Part shown: positions 53,522 through 63,109 of the stretch, one piece after another
Layout of the letters: each line of letters opens with the position of its first letter
How positions within the stretch are numbered: position 1 is the first letter of the stretch
Assembly (NCBI RefSeq): GCF_003130705.1
Contig: NZ_CP021354.1
Span: 5,146,001-5,210,000, forward strand
Direction: 5' to 3'
DNA: 64,000 bases
From: Rhodococcus oxybenzonivorans
GTDB lineage: Bacteria > Actinomycetota > Actinomycetes > Mycobacteriales > Mycobacteriaceae
Translations under genes and position numbers: made by a program
The notes under the pieces: generated by a model
Told to the model about the DNA's origin: nothing
Seen by the model: the letters and a program-made list of their open reading frames with translations, nothing else
Database searches by the model: none

Positions 53522-55387
53522 ATGGATGACAACGTCACGGGCACATCGGGAGACGAGATTCCTGACCCCCAGGACGCGACTCGCCCAGCAGACGCCCCCA
53601 GGCGTGTACGTAAGCGCACCACGGTGCGCAGCAAAGCCTACAAACGACGGCGCCGAATTATCGCTGGCGGCTCAGTTGCGGCCCTGGTCGTGGTGGCTTT
53701 CGGGGCCTGGCTCGGCTACACCGCCCGCGAGGCACAGGCAAATCTGACCGAGGCTCGGCAGCACGCGCAGCGCGCGAAAGACGCCCTACTGGACGGTAAT
53801 CCAGTTGACGCGGAGCGTTCGTCGGCGGATGCGGACAAGTACGCGTCCCGTGCCTTCGACAACACCCACTCGATCCCGTGGAGCGTCGCGGCGGCCGTAC
53901 CGTGGCTGGGAAGCCCGTTCGAAACGTCGCAGCAAATCTCGGCCGTCGTAAGGGGTCTCACGTCGGAGGTGCTCACACCGGCGGTAGCCGCAGGAACCTC
54001 CTTGGCCCCTAATGAGTTGATCGCCGCCGGCGGGAAGGTAAACCTGCAGCCGCTCCGGGATGCCGCCCCCGTACTCGGCGAGACAGCTGCTGCCGCTGAG
54101 CAATTGGATATCGAGGCACAGAATATCTCTGAGCCTGCGTACCTCGACGCTGTTATCGATGCCAGAACCCAACTTCAGGTACAAACCGAAGAATTGGCGA
54201 AACTTCTTGGTAATACCGCCATTGCCGCTGAAATCGCACCGGGCATGCTCGGTGCCGACGGCCCCCGCAGCTATTTCATGGCTTTCCAGACCAACGCTGA
54301 GGCTCGCGGTACCGGTGGCCTGCTGGGCGGATACGGCGTCGTTCGCGCGAACGACGGGGTGGCGCGGGTAGACAGCCTGGGCCGCAACTCCGACCTGCCG
54401 ATGAATAGTCAACCGCTCGATCTAGGTCCGGAGTTCGCCGCCCAGTACGGACGTAGCCGCCCCACCACGGATTCGCGCAACAGCAATCTCAGCTCGCACT
54501 TCCCGTACGCCGCGCAGATCTGGAAATCGCTGTGGGCGCAGGATTCGGGTGAGCAGGTAGATGGTGCCATCGCCACCGACCCGGTAGCCCTGAGCTATGT
54601 TCTCGGCGCCATCGGACCTGTCACCATGCCGGACGGCGAGGTGATCAACGCCGACAACGTCGTCGAACTCACCGAATCCACCTCCTATGTCCGCTTCGCG
54701 AACGACAACAACGCGCGTAAGCAGTATCTGCAGACCGTCGCCGCGCGTGTAATCGACAAGATGACCGGCCAGATCACATCACCGCAGAAGTTGCTCGACG
54801 CTTTGGGCCGCGCTGTGAGTGAGCGACGCATCGCAGTGTGGAGCGCGCACGCGGACGAGCAGGCTGTACTGGCCGGCACCCCGCTCGGGCACACTGTTCC
54901 CGAAGACCCTGCCCCTTTCGCCGGCGTGGTGATCAACAACCAGGCGGGCGGCAAGCTCGACTACTACCTGACGCGCGAGATCGACTACACGGCGGAGAGC
55001 TGTGAGGGTGATACACGACGGTCCACGGTGACGGTGCGATTGACCAACACCGTGCCCTCTGCGGAATTTCCCGACTATGTGGCGGGCACCTTCATCAACA
55101 CCCTCAACGTGCCTAAGGGCACGAATGTGTCTGCGTTGTCGCTTCTCGCCACCCAGGGCGCGCAGCTCCGGAATGTGACCATCGACGGGAAGCCGACGAT
55201 GTTCCTCACCGGTAAGGAGTTGGGGCATCCGGTGTTCGACACGCTCGTCCCGATCCGTTTGGGCGCCACGACCGAGGTGAAGTACGAGCTGACGGAACCG
55301 ACCGTGCCCGGTGAGGCTCGCGTGCCTGTCCAGCCGTTGGTGGATGATCCGCCGGTGACCGTCAACGTTCCCGTCTGCGGAGGTTGA
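53522..55387 (+). CDS. DUF4012 membrane protein
   Basis: A 621-residue protein: an acidic then very basic N-terminus (RTTVRSKAYKRRRR), one membrane helix at about 45-65, a coiled helical region (EAQANLTEARQHAQRAKDALL), and the DUF4012 domain (SYFMAFQTNAEARGTGGLLGGYGVV, SNLSSHFPYAAQIWKSLWAQ, VDGAIATDPVALSYVLGAIGPV). Only the helix anchors it, so most of the protein is extracytoplasmic. DUF4012 proteins are frequent in actinobacterial polysaccharide loci and have no established activity. AGGAG lies 9 bases before the ATG. A TACGCT hexamer at 53485-53490 may be the -10. It shares a 230-base divergent gap with the NRPS. Confidence 0.88.
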   Translation: MDDNVTGTSGDEIPDPQDATRPADAPRRVRKRTTVRSKAYKRRRRIIAGGSVAALVVVAFGAWLGYTAREAQANLTEARQHAQRAKDALLDGNPVDAERSSADADKYASRAFDNTHSIPWSVAAAVPWLGSPFETSQQISAVVRGLTSEVLTPAVAAGTSLAPNELIAAGGKVNLQPLRDAAPVLGETAAAAEQLDIEAQNISEPAYLDAVIDARTQLQVQTEELAKLLGNTAIAAEIAPGMLGADGPRSYFMAFQTNAEARGTGGLLGGYGVVRANDGVARVDSLGRNSDLPMNSQPLDLGPEFAAQYGRSRPTTDSRNSNLSSHFPYAAQIWKSLWAQDSGEQVDGAIATDPVALSYVLGAIGPVTMPDGEVINADNVVELTESTSYVRFANDNNARKQYLQTVAARVIDKMTGQITSPQKLLDALGRAVSERRIAVWSAHADEQAVLAGTPLGHTVPEDPAPFAGVVINNQAGGKLDYYLTREIDYTAESCEGDTRRSTVTVRLTNTVPSAEFPDYVAGTFINTLNVPKGTNVSALSLLATQGAQLRNVTIDGKPTMFLTGKELGHPVFDTLVPIRLGATTEVKYELTEPTVPGEARVPVQPLVDDPPVTVNVPVCGG

Positions 55388-55429
55388 GCGATCGATACGA
55401 AGCTGCGGCCCGCCACGCTGCTCGCCGTC

Positions 55430-55777
55430 ATGGCGGGTGGCGCGGTGGGCGCCGCAACGCGTTATCAGGTGTGGCGCTGGTGGCCTGATGATATCGACGA
55501 GTTTCCGTTCACCACCTTCGCGATCAACGTGATGGGTTGCTTCGCCTTCGGACTGTTGTTCGGTGTCGTTCCGGCCAGCGCGCACGGCCCCATTGCGTTG
55601 GTTCGACCCTTCCTGCTTTTCGGTGTCATGAGCGGCTTCACCACGTTCAGCTTCTTCGCGGTGCAAGGCGTCACGCTCACGTCTCCCCGTGTGGGCGTGG
55701 TGTATCTCCTGGTCACGCCCTTGGCCGCGCTGGCTGCGGCAATGGCGGGTGCGCGCGTAGGGCGGTTGTCCCGGTGA
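55430..55777 (+). CDS. crcB: CrcB/Fluc fluoride channel subunit
   Basis: At least 115 residues with the Fluc motifs GGAVGAATRY, FAINVMGCFAFG and GVMSGFTTFSFFAVQ, and four membrane helices, the first incomplete at the ATG given. Fluc proteins form dual-topology fluoride exporters in the inner membrane. The ATG at 55430 begins inside helix 1 without a ribosome-binding site. The frame continues upstream to the DUF4012 stop with a GGAGG placed 7 bases before an ATC at 55391, so a non-standard start 13 codons earlier (product starting DTKLRPATLLAV after the first residue) is likely. It is coupled to a second subunit by GTGA overlap. Confidence 0.85.
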   Translation: MAGGAVGAATRYQVWRWWPDDIDEFPFTTFAINVMGCFAFGLLFGVVPASAHGPIALVRPFLLFGVMSGFTTFSFFAVQGVTLTSPRVGVVYLLVTPLAALAAAMAGARVGRLSR

Positions 55778-56181
55778 ACGTTTCAACTTCGGCTCACTTC
55801 GGATGGTGGGTAGCCGTGGGTGGTGCCTTGGGAGCGGTGCTGTATTACCTCGCCATTACCGTGGTCGGCCCGGCCGTAGAAGTACGTCGTCTCACCGTGG
55901 CACTCGCCATGTCCGTTTGCGCTGTCTTGGGCATCGTCGTTGCTTCCGGGCGTCAGGGTGACGGTTACGCCTTGGTGGGCGTTGGTCTTCTTGGTTCCGT
56001 CGTACCCTTCACCGCTGTGGTCGCGTCAGTGGTGGACCGGGCTCCGCAACAGCCGTGGCGTCGCAAGGCGATACTGGCGGCGTGGACAGTTCTGGCGGGT
56101 GTATCGATGGCGATTCTGGGTTACATTTTGGCGGACGTCAGCAGCATTGCATTCGAGAAGGTCCCAGGACGCCTTCGCTAG
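55774..56181 (+). CDS. Divergent CrcB-like second subunit
   Basis: A 135-residue protein with four membrane helices, starting at a GTG overlapping the crcB stop by 4 bases. WWVAVGGALGAVLYY and GLLGSVVPFTAVVASVVD align in position with the Fluc motifs. However, the conserved Asn of the NxxG motif and the TTFS phenylalanine motif are lost (ALAMSVCAVLG and VPFTA instead). Tandem crcB pairs in Gram-positive bacteria make heterodimers; here the second copy is either a degenerate partner or has another role. The identification rests mainly on position and size. Confidence 0.65.
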   Translation: MNVSTSAHFGWWVAVGGALGAVLYYLAITVVGPAVEVRRLTVALAMSVCAVLGIVVASGRQGDGYALVGVGLLGSVVPFTAVVASVVDRAPQQPWRRKAILAAWTVLAGVSMAILGYILADVSSIAFEKVPGRLR

Positions 56182-56191
56182 AACCACTCGG

Positions 56192-56749
56192 TCAGCATTC
56201 ACCCTGAAGAACTGCCTTCGCAAAGCCCACCGTCTGGTAGAGATAGGTATATTCCCATTCGGCCAGGCTAAAGTCGTACCGGCGCGGCACGTCCCGCACC
56301 AGAATTCGCCCGTCGAAGCACTGGGAGAAGATATAGCGGGCCCGGGGTAGGTGGTAGCGCCAGCTGATCACCAGCACGCTCCTCCACCCATTCTGGACCG
56401 CCAGGTCGCGAGTCAAAATCGCCTCGCCGCGGGTAGTACTGGGCTCCGGTGGCAGGCATATCACGGTGAACTGTGGATCCGTGGTAGCACATAAGGCGGC
56501 CATTTGCTTATCGCCGGTCCAGTAAGCGTTGGACAGAACGACATTCTCGGATACGCCTTGCCGAGCGAGACTCATGGCGTACTGCTCACGCCCGTCGTGC
56601 TCACCGCCCAGTACGACGATGGCGTCAACGGATTCGACGTCGTCGACGCGCGCTTCGGTGTACACGAAGTAGCCGATTACTCCGACCCCCGCGACCGCAA
56701 GGACGAGGGCACACACCAGGCTTACCGCAAACCCTCTCCACCGTCGCAC
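56192..56749 (-). CDS. YdcF/SanA-family (DUF218) membrane-anchored protein
   Basis: A 185-residue protein with an N-terminal membrane helix (FAVSLVCALVLAVAGVGVIGYFVY) and a DUF218 Rossmann-like domain: VDAIVVLGGEHDGREQYA, the acidic STTRGEAILTRDLA and SVLVISWRYHLPRARYIF. Relatives (ElyC, SanA, YdcF) act in envelope or peptidoglycan precursor maintenance; the exact reaction is unclear. It lies 84 bases downstream of rmlA on the same strand, so it may be the last gene of the rml transcript, and is convergent with the CrcB-like gene 10 bases away. Confidence 0.87.
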   Translation of the reverse strand: MRRWRGFAVSLVCALVLAVAGVGVIGYFVYTEARVDDVESVDAIVVLGGEHDGREQYAMSLARQGVSENVVLSNAYWTGDKQMAALCATTDPQFTVICLPPEPSTTRGEAILTRDLAVQNGWRSVLVISWRYHLPRARYIFSQCFDGRILVRDVPRRYDFSLAEWEYTYLYQTVGFAKAVLQGEC

Positions 56750-56833
56750 GGCTTCAGCCTAGGCCCTGACCTTTCAGCTCGCCGTGTGGAAGAAAGTGCC
56801 GGGATGCAACGGGAGTCGCTTCTCCCGGACGCT

Positions 56834-57712
56834 TTAAGGTGTGGCGCGTCCACGGTCCAAAAGCTGCAGAAGATACGAACCATAGCCGGACTTGAGCAGC
56901 GCCTCTGCCCGTTTACCCAATTCGTCATCGGAGATGAACCCTTGCCGCCACGCGACTTCTTCGGGCACGCCGATTTTCAGTCCTTGCCGTTGCTCTATGG
57001 TGCGCACGTAGTTCGACGCCTCGAGCAGCGAGTCGAAGGTCCCGGTGTCCAACCAGGCTGTCCCACGGGGGAGAACTTCGACGTTGAGACGCCCCTGCTC
57101 GAGGTAGGCGCGGTTCACATCCGTGATCTCGTACTCCCCTCGGTCCGACGGCCGAAGGTTCTTCGCGATGTCGACAACGTCGTTGTCATAGAAGTAGAGC
57201 CCCGGCACCGCGTAATTCGATTTGGGTGTTGCCGGCTTCTCTTCGAGCGACAGCGCATAGCCACGATCATCAAACTGGACCACTCCATACGCGGAGGGAT
57301 CGGCCACCCAGTAGGCAAAGATCGAGCCACCGTCCAACTGGTCGAACCGGTCGAGCTGTTGTCCGAGCCCATACCCATAGAAGATGTTGTCTCCGAGGAC
57401 CAGCGCCGCCGGACCATGGCCGATATGCTGCTCACCCAGCACAAAGGCCTGCGCAAGTCCGTTGGGGTCTTTCTGAATGGTGTAGCTGAGATTGACACCG
57501 AACTGGGAGCCGTCGCCCAAGAGCCGCTGGAACTGTTCTGCGTCGTGAGGGGTGGTGATGATGAGGATGTCGCGGATGCCGGCCAGCATCAGTGTGCTGA
57601 GCGGGTAGTAGATCATCGGCTTGTCGTATACGGGCACCAATTGCTTGCTGACGCCGATGGTGATCGGGTGAAGGCGAGTACCTGATCCGCCTGCAAGGAT
57701 GATGCCTCTCAT
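56834..57712 (-). CDS. rmlA: Glucose-1-phosphate thymidylyltransferase
   Basis: A 292-residue enzyme making dTDP-glucose from dTTP and glucose-1-phosphate, the first step to dTDP-L-rhamnose. Begins [17 protein letters not shown] (nucleotide-binding signature); [47 protein letters not shown] and [17 protein letters not shown] are all diagnostic. The start at the ATG before RGIIL is the standard one; an upstream GTG would overlap rmlC. It is the third gene of the rmlB-rmlC-rmlA run; rmlD is not in the window. Confidence 0.96.
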   Translation of the reverse strand: MRGIILAGGSGTRLHPITIGVSKQLVPVYDKPMIYYPLSTLMLAGIRDILIITTPHDAEQFQRLLGDGSQFGVNLSYTIQKDPNGLAQAFVLGEQHIGHGPAALVLGDNIFYGYGLGQQLDRFDQLDGGSIFAYWVADPSAYGVVQFDDRGYALSLEEKPATPKSNYAVPGLYFYDNDVVDIAKNLRPSDRGEYEITDVNRAYLEQGRLNVEVLPRGTAWLDTGTFDSLLEASNYVRTIEQRQGLKIGVPEEVAWRQGFISDDELGKRAEALLKSGYGSYLLQLLDRGRATP

Positions 57713-57761
57713 TCGGGACTCATTTGGAGCACCGGAGGCGCTTCCCGAGTTGCCCAGTTCG

Positions 57762-58376
57762 TTAAGCGAGACCACCGACCCACTCCTTCACCTCGTCGTA
57801 GCTGGGCAGCATGCCTGCTTGTACAGCCTCGTGCAGCGACGGGGCGGCAGCGTCCTTGTCTGATAGCGTGAATTTCATTGGCTCACCTGCCCGTGTCTTC
57901 ATAGGCCACTCGATCCCGACCTCTGGATCCAGCGGGTGGATACCGTGCTCTGCGCCCGGCGTGTACCCCGTGGAGCACAGGTAGACCACGGTCGAGTTGT
58001 CCTCGAGCGAAAGAAATGCATGGCCTAGTCCCTCGGACAAGTAGATCGCGCGCCGGTCGACATCATCGAGCAGCACCGAGTCCCACGTGCCGAAGGTCGG
58101 TGATCCGATTCGTATGTCGACGACGACGTCGAGTACGGCGCCTCGCACACAGGTCACGTACTTCGCCTGTCCGGGCGGCACATCCGCGAAGTGAATTCCT
58201 CTCAGGACCCCGGCGGCCGACACCGAACAGTTTGCCTGGGCCAGGTTGAGGGAATGCCCGACACTATCCTCGAAAATCGACCCTTTGAACCACTCGAGGA
58301 AAGCACCTCTGGCGTCCCCGAACTGCTCCGGAGTGATCTCCCACGAGCCCGGTACCTGCAACTGTCGTATCTTCAC
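57762..58376 (-). CDS. rmlC: dTDP-4-dehydrorhamnose 3,5-epimerase
   Basis: A 204-residue cupin enzyme acting third in dTDP-L-rhamnose synthesis. Signature regions: [66 protein letters not shown] and [13 protein letters not shown], with the catalytic His in RGIHF. GTG at 58376 gives the same N-terminus as mycobacterial RmlC and has GGGGG 7 bases upstream; GTG at 58382, overlapping the rmlB stop, is the alternative. It directly follows rmlB, with coupled translation. Confidence 0.95.
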   Translation of the reverse strand: MKIRQLQVPGSWEITPEQFGDARGAFLEWFKGSIFEDSVGHSLNLAQANCSVSAAGVLRGIHFADVPPGQAKYVTCVRGAVLDVVVDIRIGSPTFGTWDSVLLDDVDRRAIYLSEGLGHAFLSLEDNSTVVYLCSTGYTPGAEHGIHPLDPEVGIEWPMKTRAGEPMKFTLSDKDAAAPSLHEAVQAGMLPSYDEVKEWVGGLA

Positions 58377-58378
58377 CT

Positions 58379-59410
<1,032 letters not shown>

Positions 59411-59625
59411 CTAAGCTCAGCGCTGCGATGCTGCCGAGACGAATCCACGGGCTGGAAGCGAGTTTACGCCATGAACTTGATGGACGCGCGCCCACGGGGT
59501 GGGTTCAGTCGGGCGTAGGTGGAATCGCCGTAATAAGATGCTGTGCGTCCCGCCAACCGCTTTGCGACACCGGAAGTCCGCGGATGACCGCGCACGGATT
59601 ACGAACCGACCAAAGGACAACCTTC

Positions 59626-60762
59626 GTGGGCAAATCAGTTGCGATAATCGGAACTCGTGGCTACCCCAGCTTTTATGGCGGATTTGAGACGCTGGTGCGA
59701 CAACTGGCTCCCTATTTGGCAGACCAGGGGTGGGACGTGACCGTCTACGGCCGAGATGGTTCTACGAAAAAAGACACGCCAGATCATGATCCCCGGGTAC
59801 ACGCAATCGTCACCAGGGGCGTGGAAAGTAAATCGCTCAGCACTCTTTCATATGGTCTGACGTCATCAGTGCATGCGGCTCGACATCGCCCCGACGTGGC
59901 ACTGGTCATGAATGTTGCGAATGGGTACTGGCTTCCCCTCCTCAGGGCAAGAGGCATTCCCACGGTCGTGAACGTAGACGGGATCGAGTGGGAACGCGCT
60001 AAGTGGGGTAAGCAAGCGAAGGCGGTGTTTCGCGGCGGAGCGAGGCTGACCGCCAAGTTCGGTGACAATCTGGTGTACGACTCCCAAGAAATCGCTCGGA
60101 GATGGGCGGCAGGGTTCAAGCGCGATGGCATATTCATCCCGTACGGCGGCACCGACCCGGGTCCTCTTGAACCTGTCCCCGAGTTAGCAGGGCGCCCATA
60201 TGCGCTCATGGTTGCACGGTTTGTGCCTGAAAATACGGTTGTCGAGTTCTTCGACGCCGCCGAACACCTCAGCGAGCGATGGGACATAGCCATCGTGGGC
60301 TCATCCGGATACGGCGGTGACCTTGACGATCGGGTCGCCAATCTCGCCGCGAGGAATGAACGGATCCACTGGTTCGGACATGTTAGCGATGACCAGCGTC
60401 TGTTTTCGCTTTGGCAACATTCAGGCGCATACTTTCATGGACATAGTGTTGGTGGCACGAATCCGGCACTAGTCCAAGCTATGGCCTGCGGTGCGCCTAT
60501 TGTCGCACGCGATACTGTCTTCAATCGCGAGGTTCTTGCAGGCTCGGCGATTTTCGCACAACCGCACTCAGCAGATATCGCCGAAAAGATCGACCAGCTG
60601 CTGGCTAATCGCTCGCTACAGCAGGAACTAAGTACCGCCGCTAGGCACCGCGGTGAGACTCACTATTCATGGCGTAACGTCTGCAGCACTTACGAAACTA
60701 CGCTTCTCGACGTGACCGGAACCAAATCTTCGGTGCCACGCAGCAATAATAATCGCGAGTGA
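59626..60762 (+). CDS. DUF1972-type glycosyltransferase
   Basis: A 378-residue GT-B enzyme. The N-terminal DUF1972 signature is SVAIIGTRGYPSFYGGFETLVRQLAPYLADQGW; the C-terminal half has the GT4-like nucleotide-sugar site (HGHSVGGTNPALVQAMACGAPIVARDT). Such enzymes often transfer rhamnose in capsule or O-antigen clusters; with rml genes adjacent, a rhamnosyltransferase is a fair guess. GTG at 59626 has AAAGGA 8 bases upstream; in-frame starts at 59584 and 59395 add residues not like the family. Base composition shifts toward AT through this gene. Confidence 0.88.
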   Translation: MGKSVAIIGTRGYPSFYGGFETLVRQLAPYLADQGWDVTVYGRDGSTKKDTPDHDPRVHAIVTRGVESKSLSTLSYGLTSSVHAARHRPDVALVMNVANGYWLPLLRARGIPTVVNVDGIEWERAKWGKQAKAVFRGGARLTAKFGDNLVYDSQEIARRWAAGFKRDGIFIPYGGTDPGPLEPVPELAGRPYALMVARFVPENTVVEFFDAAEHLSERWDIAIVGSSGYGGDLDDRVANLAARNERIHWFGHVSDDQRLFSLWQHSGAYFHGHSVGGTNPALVQAMACGAPIVARDTVFNREVLAGSAIFAQPHSADIAEKIDQLLANRSLQQELSTAARHRGETHYSWRNVCSTYETTLLDVTGTKSSVPRSNNNRE

Positions 60763-61070
60763 AGAGAATTCCGTGGGGTCTGCCCCGGTGCATCGCCGCC
60801 TTTCCGCGTGGCCGGACGGCGTGATGTGAGCAGACGCCGTGCCTTGGGAGCATCTAATCAACAATGAGGGCACAACATCGAAACACGTAGCCAACTACCG
60901 ACCTAAAAATAAACGTTGGTCGCAAGTCGACAAAACATCCGATGCTTTTCTCGTGTAGCTCCTGACACTAGGACTACTTCCCAAACGATCCGGTACTCGG
61001 CTTGCCATGTTCGAAGTTATTTTGAGACTCTCAATGCTGTCACTAGAATAACAACCCGCACGAACTCGGA
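60763..61070. other. Intergenic region between convergent genes
   Basis: About 308 AT-richer bases between the glycosyltransferase and acyltransferase stops. I see no gene. An imperfect GC hairpin around 60793-60828 (CATCGCCG...CGGCGTGATG) may be a weak terminator. This could be the scar of a lost gene. Confidence 0.5.
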
Positions 61071-61622
61071 TTACGCGCCGCCGCGAGTAACGGACAACTT
61101 TTTGATCAATCTAGCGGGTACGCCGGCGTAAATCGCGTCGGACTCAATATTGCCACGCACGACGGCACCAGCAGCGATCACTACACCGTTTCCAATTCTC
61201 GCTCCAGGAAGGATGGTGGCGCGTGCTCCGATCCAAACCCCATCACCGACAATTATCTCCTCCGCGTAAGGTTGCCCCGCCCGACGCTGACTCCCATTCA
61301 ATTCATGACTGCTCGTCACAAATAAGACCCCCATACCGATATCACAGTTCGAACCAATCACAACCCTCGCAGTGGTATTAAACATACAATTATAGTTCAC
61401 GAAGGTACCGTCGCCAATTGAAATCCGAGCACTCCCAAACCAAACACTCGGCGAGATTGAACACCTCCCGACGTTCATGCCATACGCACGCATGACGTAC
61501 GGGCGAAGAGGCTTTGGGAAGAAACTTGATGAGACTAGAGAATTTAGAACAAGATCCCGCCAGAGCCCTGGCCATAAAATCCTCAGAATCGACATTATGC
61601 GTTTACGCAATTGCAATCCCAT
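61071..61622 (-). CDS. Hexapeptide-repeat acyltransferase
   Basis: A 183-residue left-handed beta-helix transferase of the maltose/galactoside O-acetyltransferase or WcaF type: GDGTFVNYNCMFNTTARVVIGSNCDIGMGVLFVTSSHELN (catalytic His in SSHEL), VGDGVWIGARATILPGARIGNGVVIAAGAVV and a GVPARLIKKL end. It probably O-acetylates a sugar of the surface polysaccharide with acetyl-CoA. The start is uncertain: ATG at 61622 or 61595, neither with a good ribosome-binding site. AT-rich compared with the left part of the window; same strand as the flippase. Confidence 0.85.
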   Translation of the reverse strand: MGLQLRKRIMSILRILWPGLWRDLVLNSLVSSSFFPKPLRPYVMRAYGMNVGRCSISPSVWFGSARISIGDGTFVNYNCMFNTTARVVIGSNCDIGMGVLFVTSSHELNGSQRRAGQPYAEEIIVGDGVWIGARATILPGARIGNGVVIAAGAVVRGNIESDAIYAGVPARLIKKLSVTRGGA

Positions 61623-61807
61623 TCGGCGTAAACCTCGCTTTCTTCACGTGAAGTCTAACTCCGGTGGACAAAATCACCATCGATCGCACAAAAGACCACC
61701 AAATGAGTGAAGGTTTTCGAGCTACCAAGCGCCTGCCGCGGAACAACTCAGTCTGCGCTTAATATCGTCTTTTGCGAATTCGAATCAACGTTACTTTTTT
61801 CTAGCGC

Positions 61808-63109
61808 TTAACGCAGAGTGGAGATTACGCTCCGAACGTCGCCGACTTTAGGAATGAGCGCGCTTAACCGCACTCTTAGGGCACATATAACGACAGTCAG
61901 CAGCACGACGTAGCCTAAAGCTGATGCCATAGATGCTCCGACGGCACCAAAACGAGGGGCTAACGCATAAAGCGCGATTAGCCCGGTGACGAGTGACATC
62001 AACTGAGCAGCAGTCATAAGTGACCCCTTTCCCTGAGCAGCTAGCACCATGGAGCCCACATAAGCAGTTGTCATCGCGACGGAACCAAACTGACTCACCA
62101 AAACGGCGGGAATAGAGGCACTGAAGTCCTGGCCGAACACAAGCGGAACCAAAAATGGTGCGACGGCGCATAGGGCCAATGAGAATGCTGCGGATGCAAC
62201 GAAGCCAGCACGTAGTGCGAAACTGGATACCGAGTTCAACAGATCGCTACTCGCGCGCGCAGTAGTGTTGAAGAAGTGGGCCCCTAGAGCGTGCCCAATG
62301 CTCAGTGGGATAGCGCTGATCGTCACCGCGACAGAGTATAAACCAGCACCATATGCACCGATCAGCGGAAGAATCAGGAGCTGGTCAAATCGGTTGGATG
62401 CGGCTTCAGCAATTGCACTTCCCGAATAACGCACACCACCCCGCAGCACCGACCGTCGATTCCGCCGGCTGCCTCGTAATGAGGCCCGGCAAAGCCATAA
62501 ACCGAGAAAAAACGTGGCCACCGTTCCTGCAAGGTTGGCAGAGAGCACGAAAGCAACTGAGATTCTATTCACGACCATGGCTGCGAATATGAGAATTACA
62601 TACACTAAAGGCTGACACAGTTGCATTACGGCCACACCACGATAGCTTTCTCGCGCGATCAACACACTTTGGTCGCATAGCCAACTCACCGTCAGCGGCG
62701 CCGCCAGCACTCCTACGGCAGCAACAAGAAGTACAGACTGAGGCATTGAAGCGAATATGAAGTAGCATAGCAATGCCGAGATGAAACCTGCCGGAATAAA
62801 AAGCACTAAACATATGTCGCGAGCGGCACGAATGATCGGACCATCATTGCCCTTGACCGACGCCCTTCTTATTTCGAGCGGTACGCCGAGAGAAATAATG
62901 ATAGGCACTAGCGCGAAGGCCGCCAAAGCTGTAGCTGTTTCACCCCGCCCCGCAGGCCCAATTGCGCGTGCGATAATCGGAGCGCTCAGCAAGGTCAGGA
63001 CAGTGGCTCCAACCCTACTTATCGCTATGAGTGACACTGAATTAGAACCATAGATAGTCCTAAGCTTATTAACTCCGGCAGAAGCGGGACTCACGATCGT
63101 CGCTTCCAA
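61808..63109 (-). CDS. Wzx-like polysaccharide flippase
   Basis: A 433-residue integral membrane protein with about 12 helices. The N-terminal part has the MATE/Wzx character (AISRVGATVLTLLSAPIIARAIGPAGRGETATALAAFALVPIIISLG, including the PxxRG element). It would flip an undecaprenyl-linked oligosaccharide across the membrane. It overlaps the upstream FrhB-like gene by 19 bases, so the two are co-transcribed. Many codons are AT-ending, unlike the genes to the left. No Wzy polymerase is present in the window; it may lie beyond the right end. Confidence 0.87.
   Translation of the reverse strand: MEATIVSPASAGVNKLRTIYGSNSVSLIAISRVGATVLTLLSAPIIARAIGPAGRGETATALAAFALVPIIISLGVPLEIRRASVKGNDGPIIRAARDICLVLFIPAGFISALLCYFIFASMPQSVLLVAAVGVLAAPLTVSWLCDQSVLIARESYRGVAVMQLCQPLVYVILIFAAMVVNRISVAFVLSANLAGTVATFFLGLWLCRASLRGSRRNRRSVLRGGVRYSGSAIAEAASNRFDQLLILPLIGAYGAGLYSVAVTISAIPLSIGHALGAHFFNTTARASSDLLNSVSSFALRAGFVASAAFSLALCAVAPFLVPLVFGQDFSASIPAVLVSQFGSVAMTTAYVGSMVLAAQGKGSLMTAAQLMSLVTGLIALYALAPRFGAVGASMASALGYVVLLTVVICALRVRLSALIPKVGDVRSVISTLR

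Noticed and set aside
55380..55440. Fluoride riboswitch before crcB
   Set aside because: The crcB frame begins immediately after the DUF4012 stop, leaving no room for the aptamer, and no riboswitch core was seen in the preceding coding sequence.
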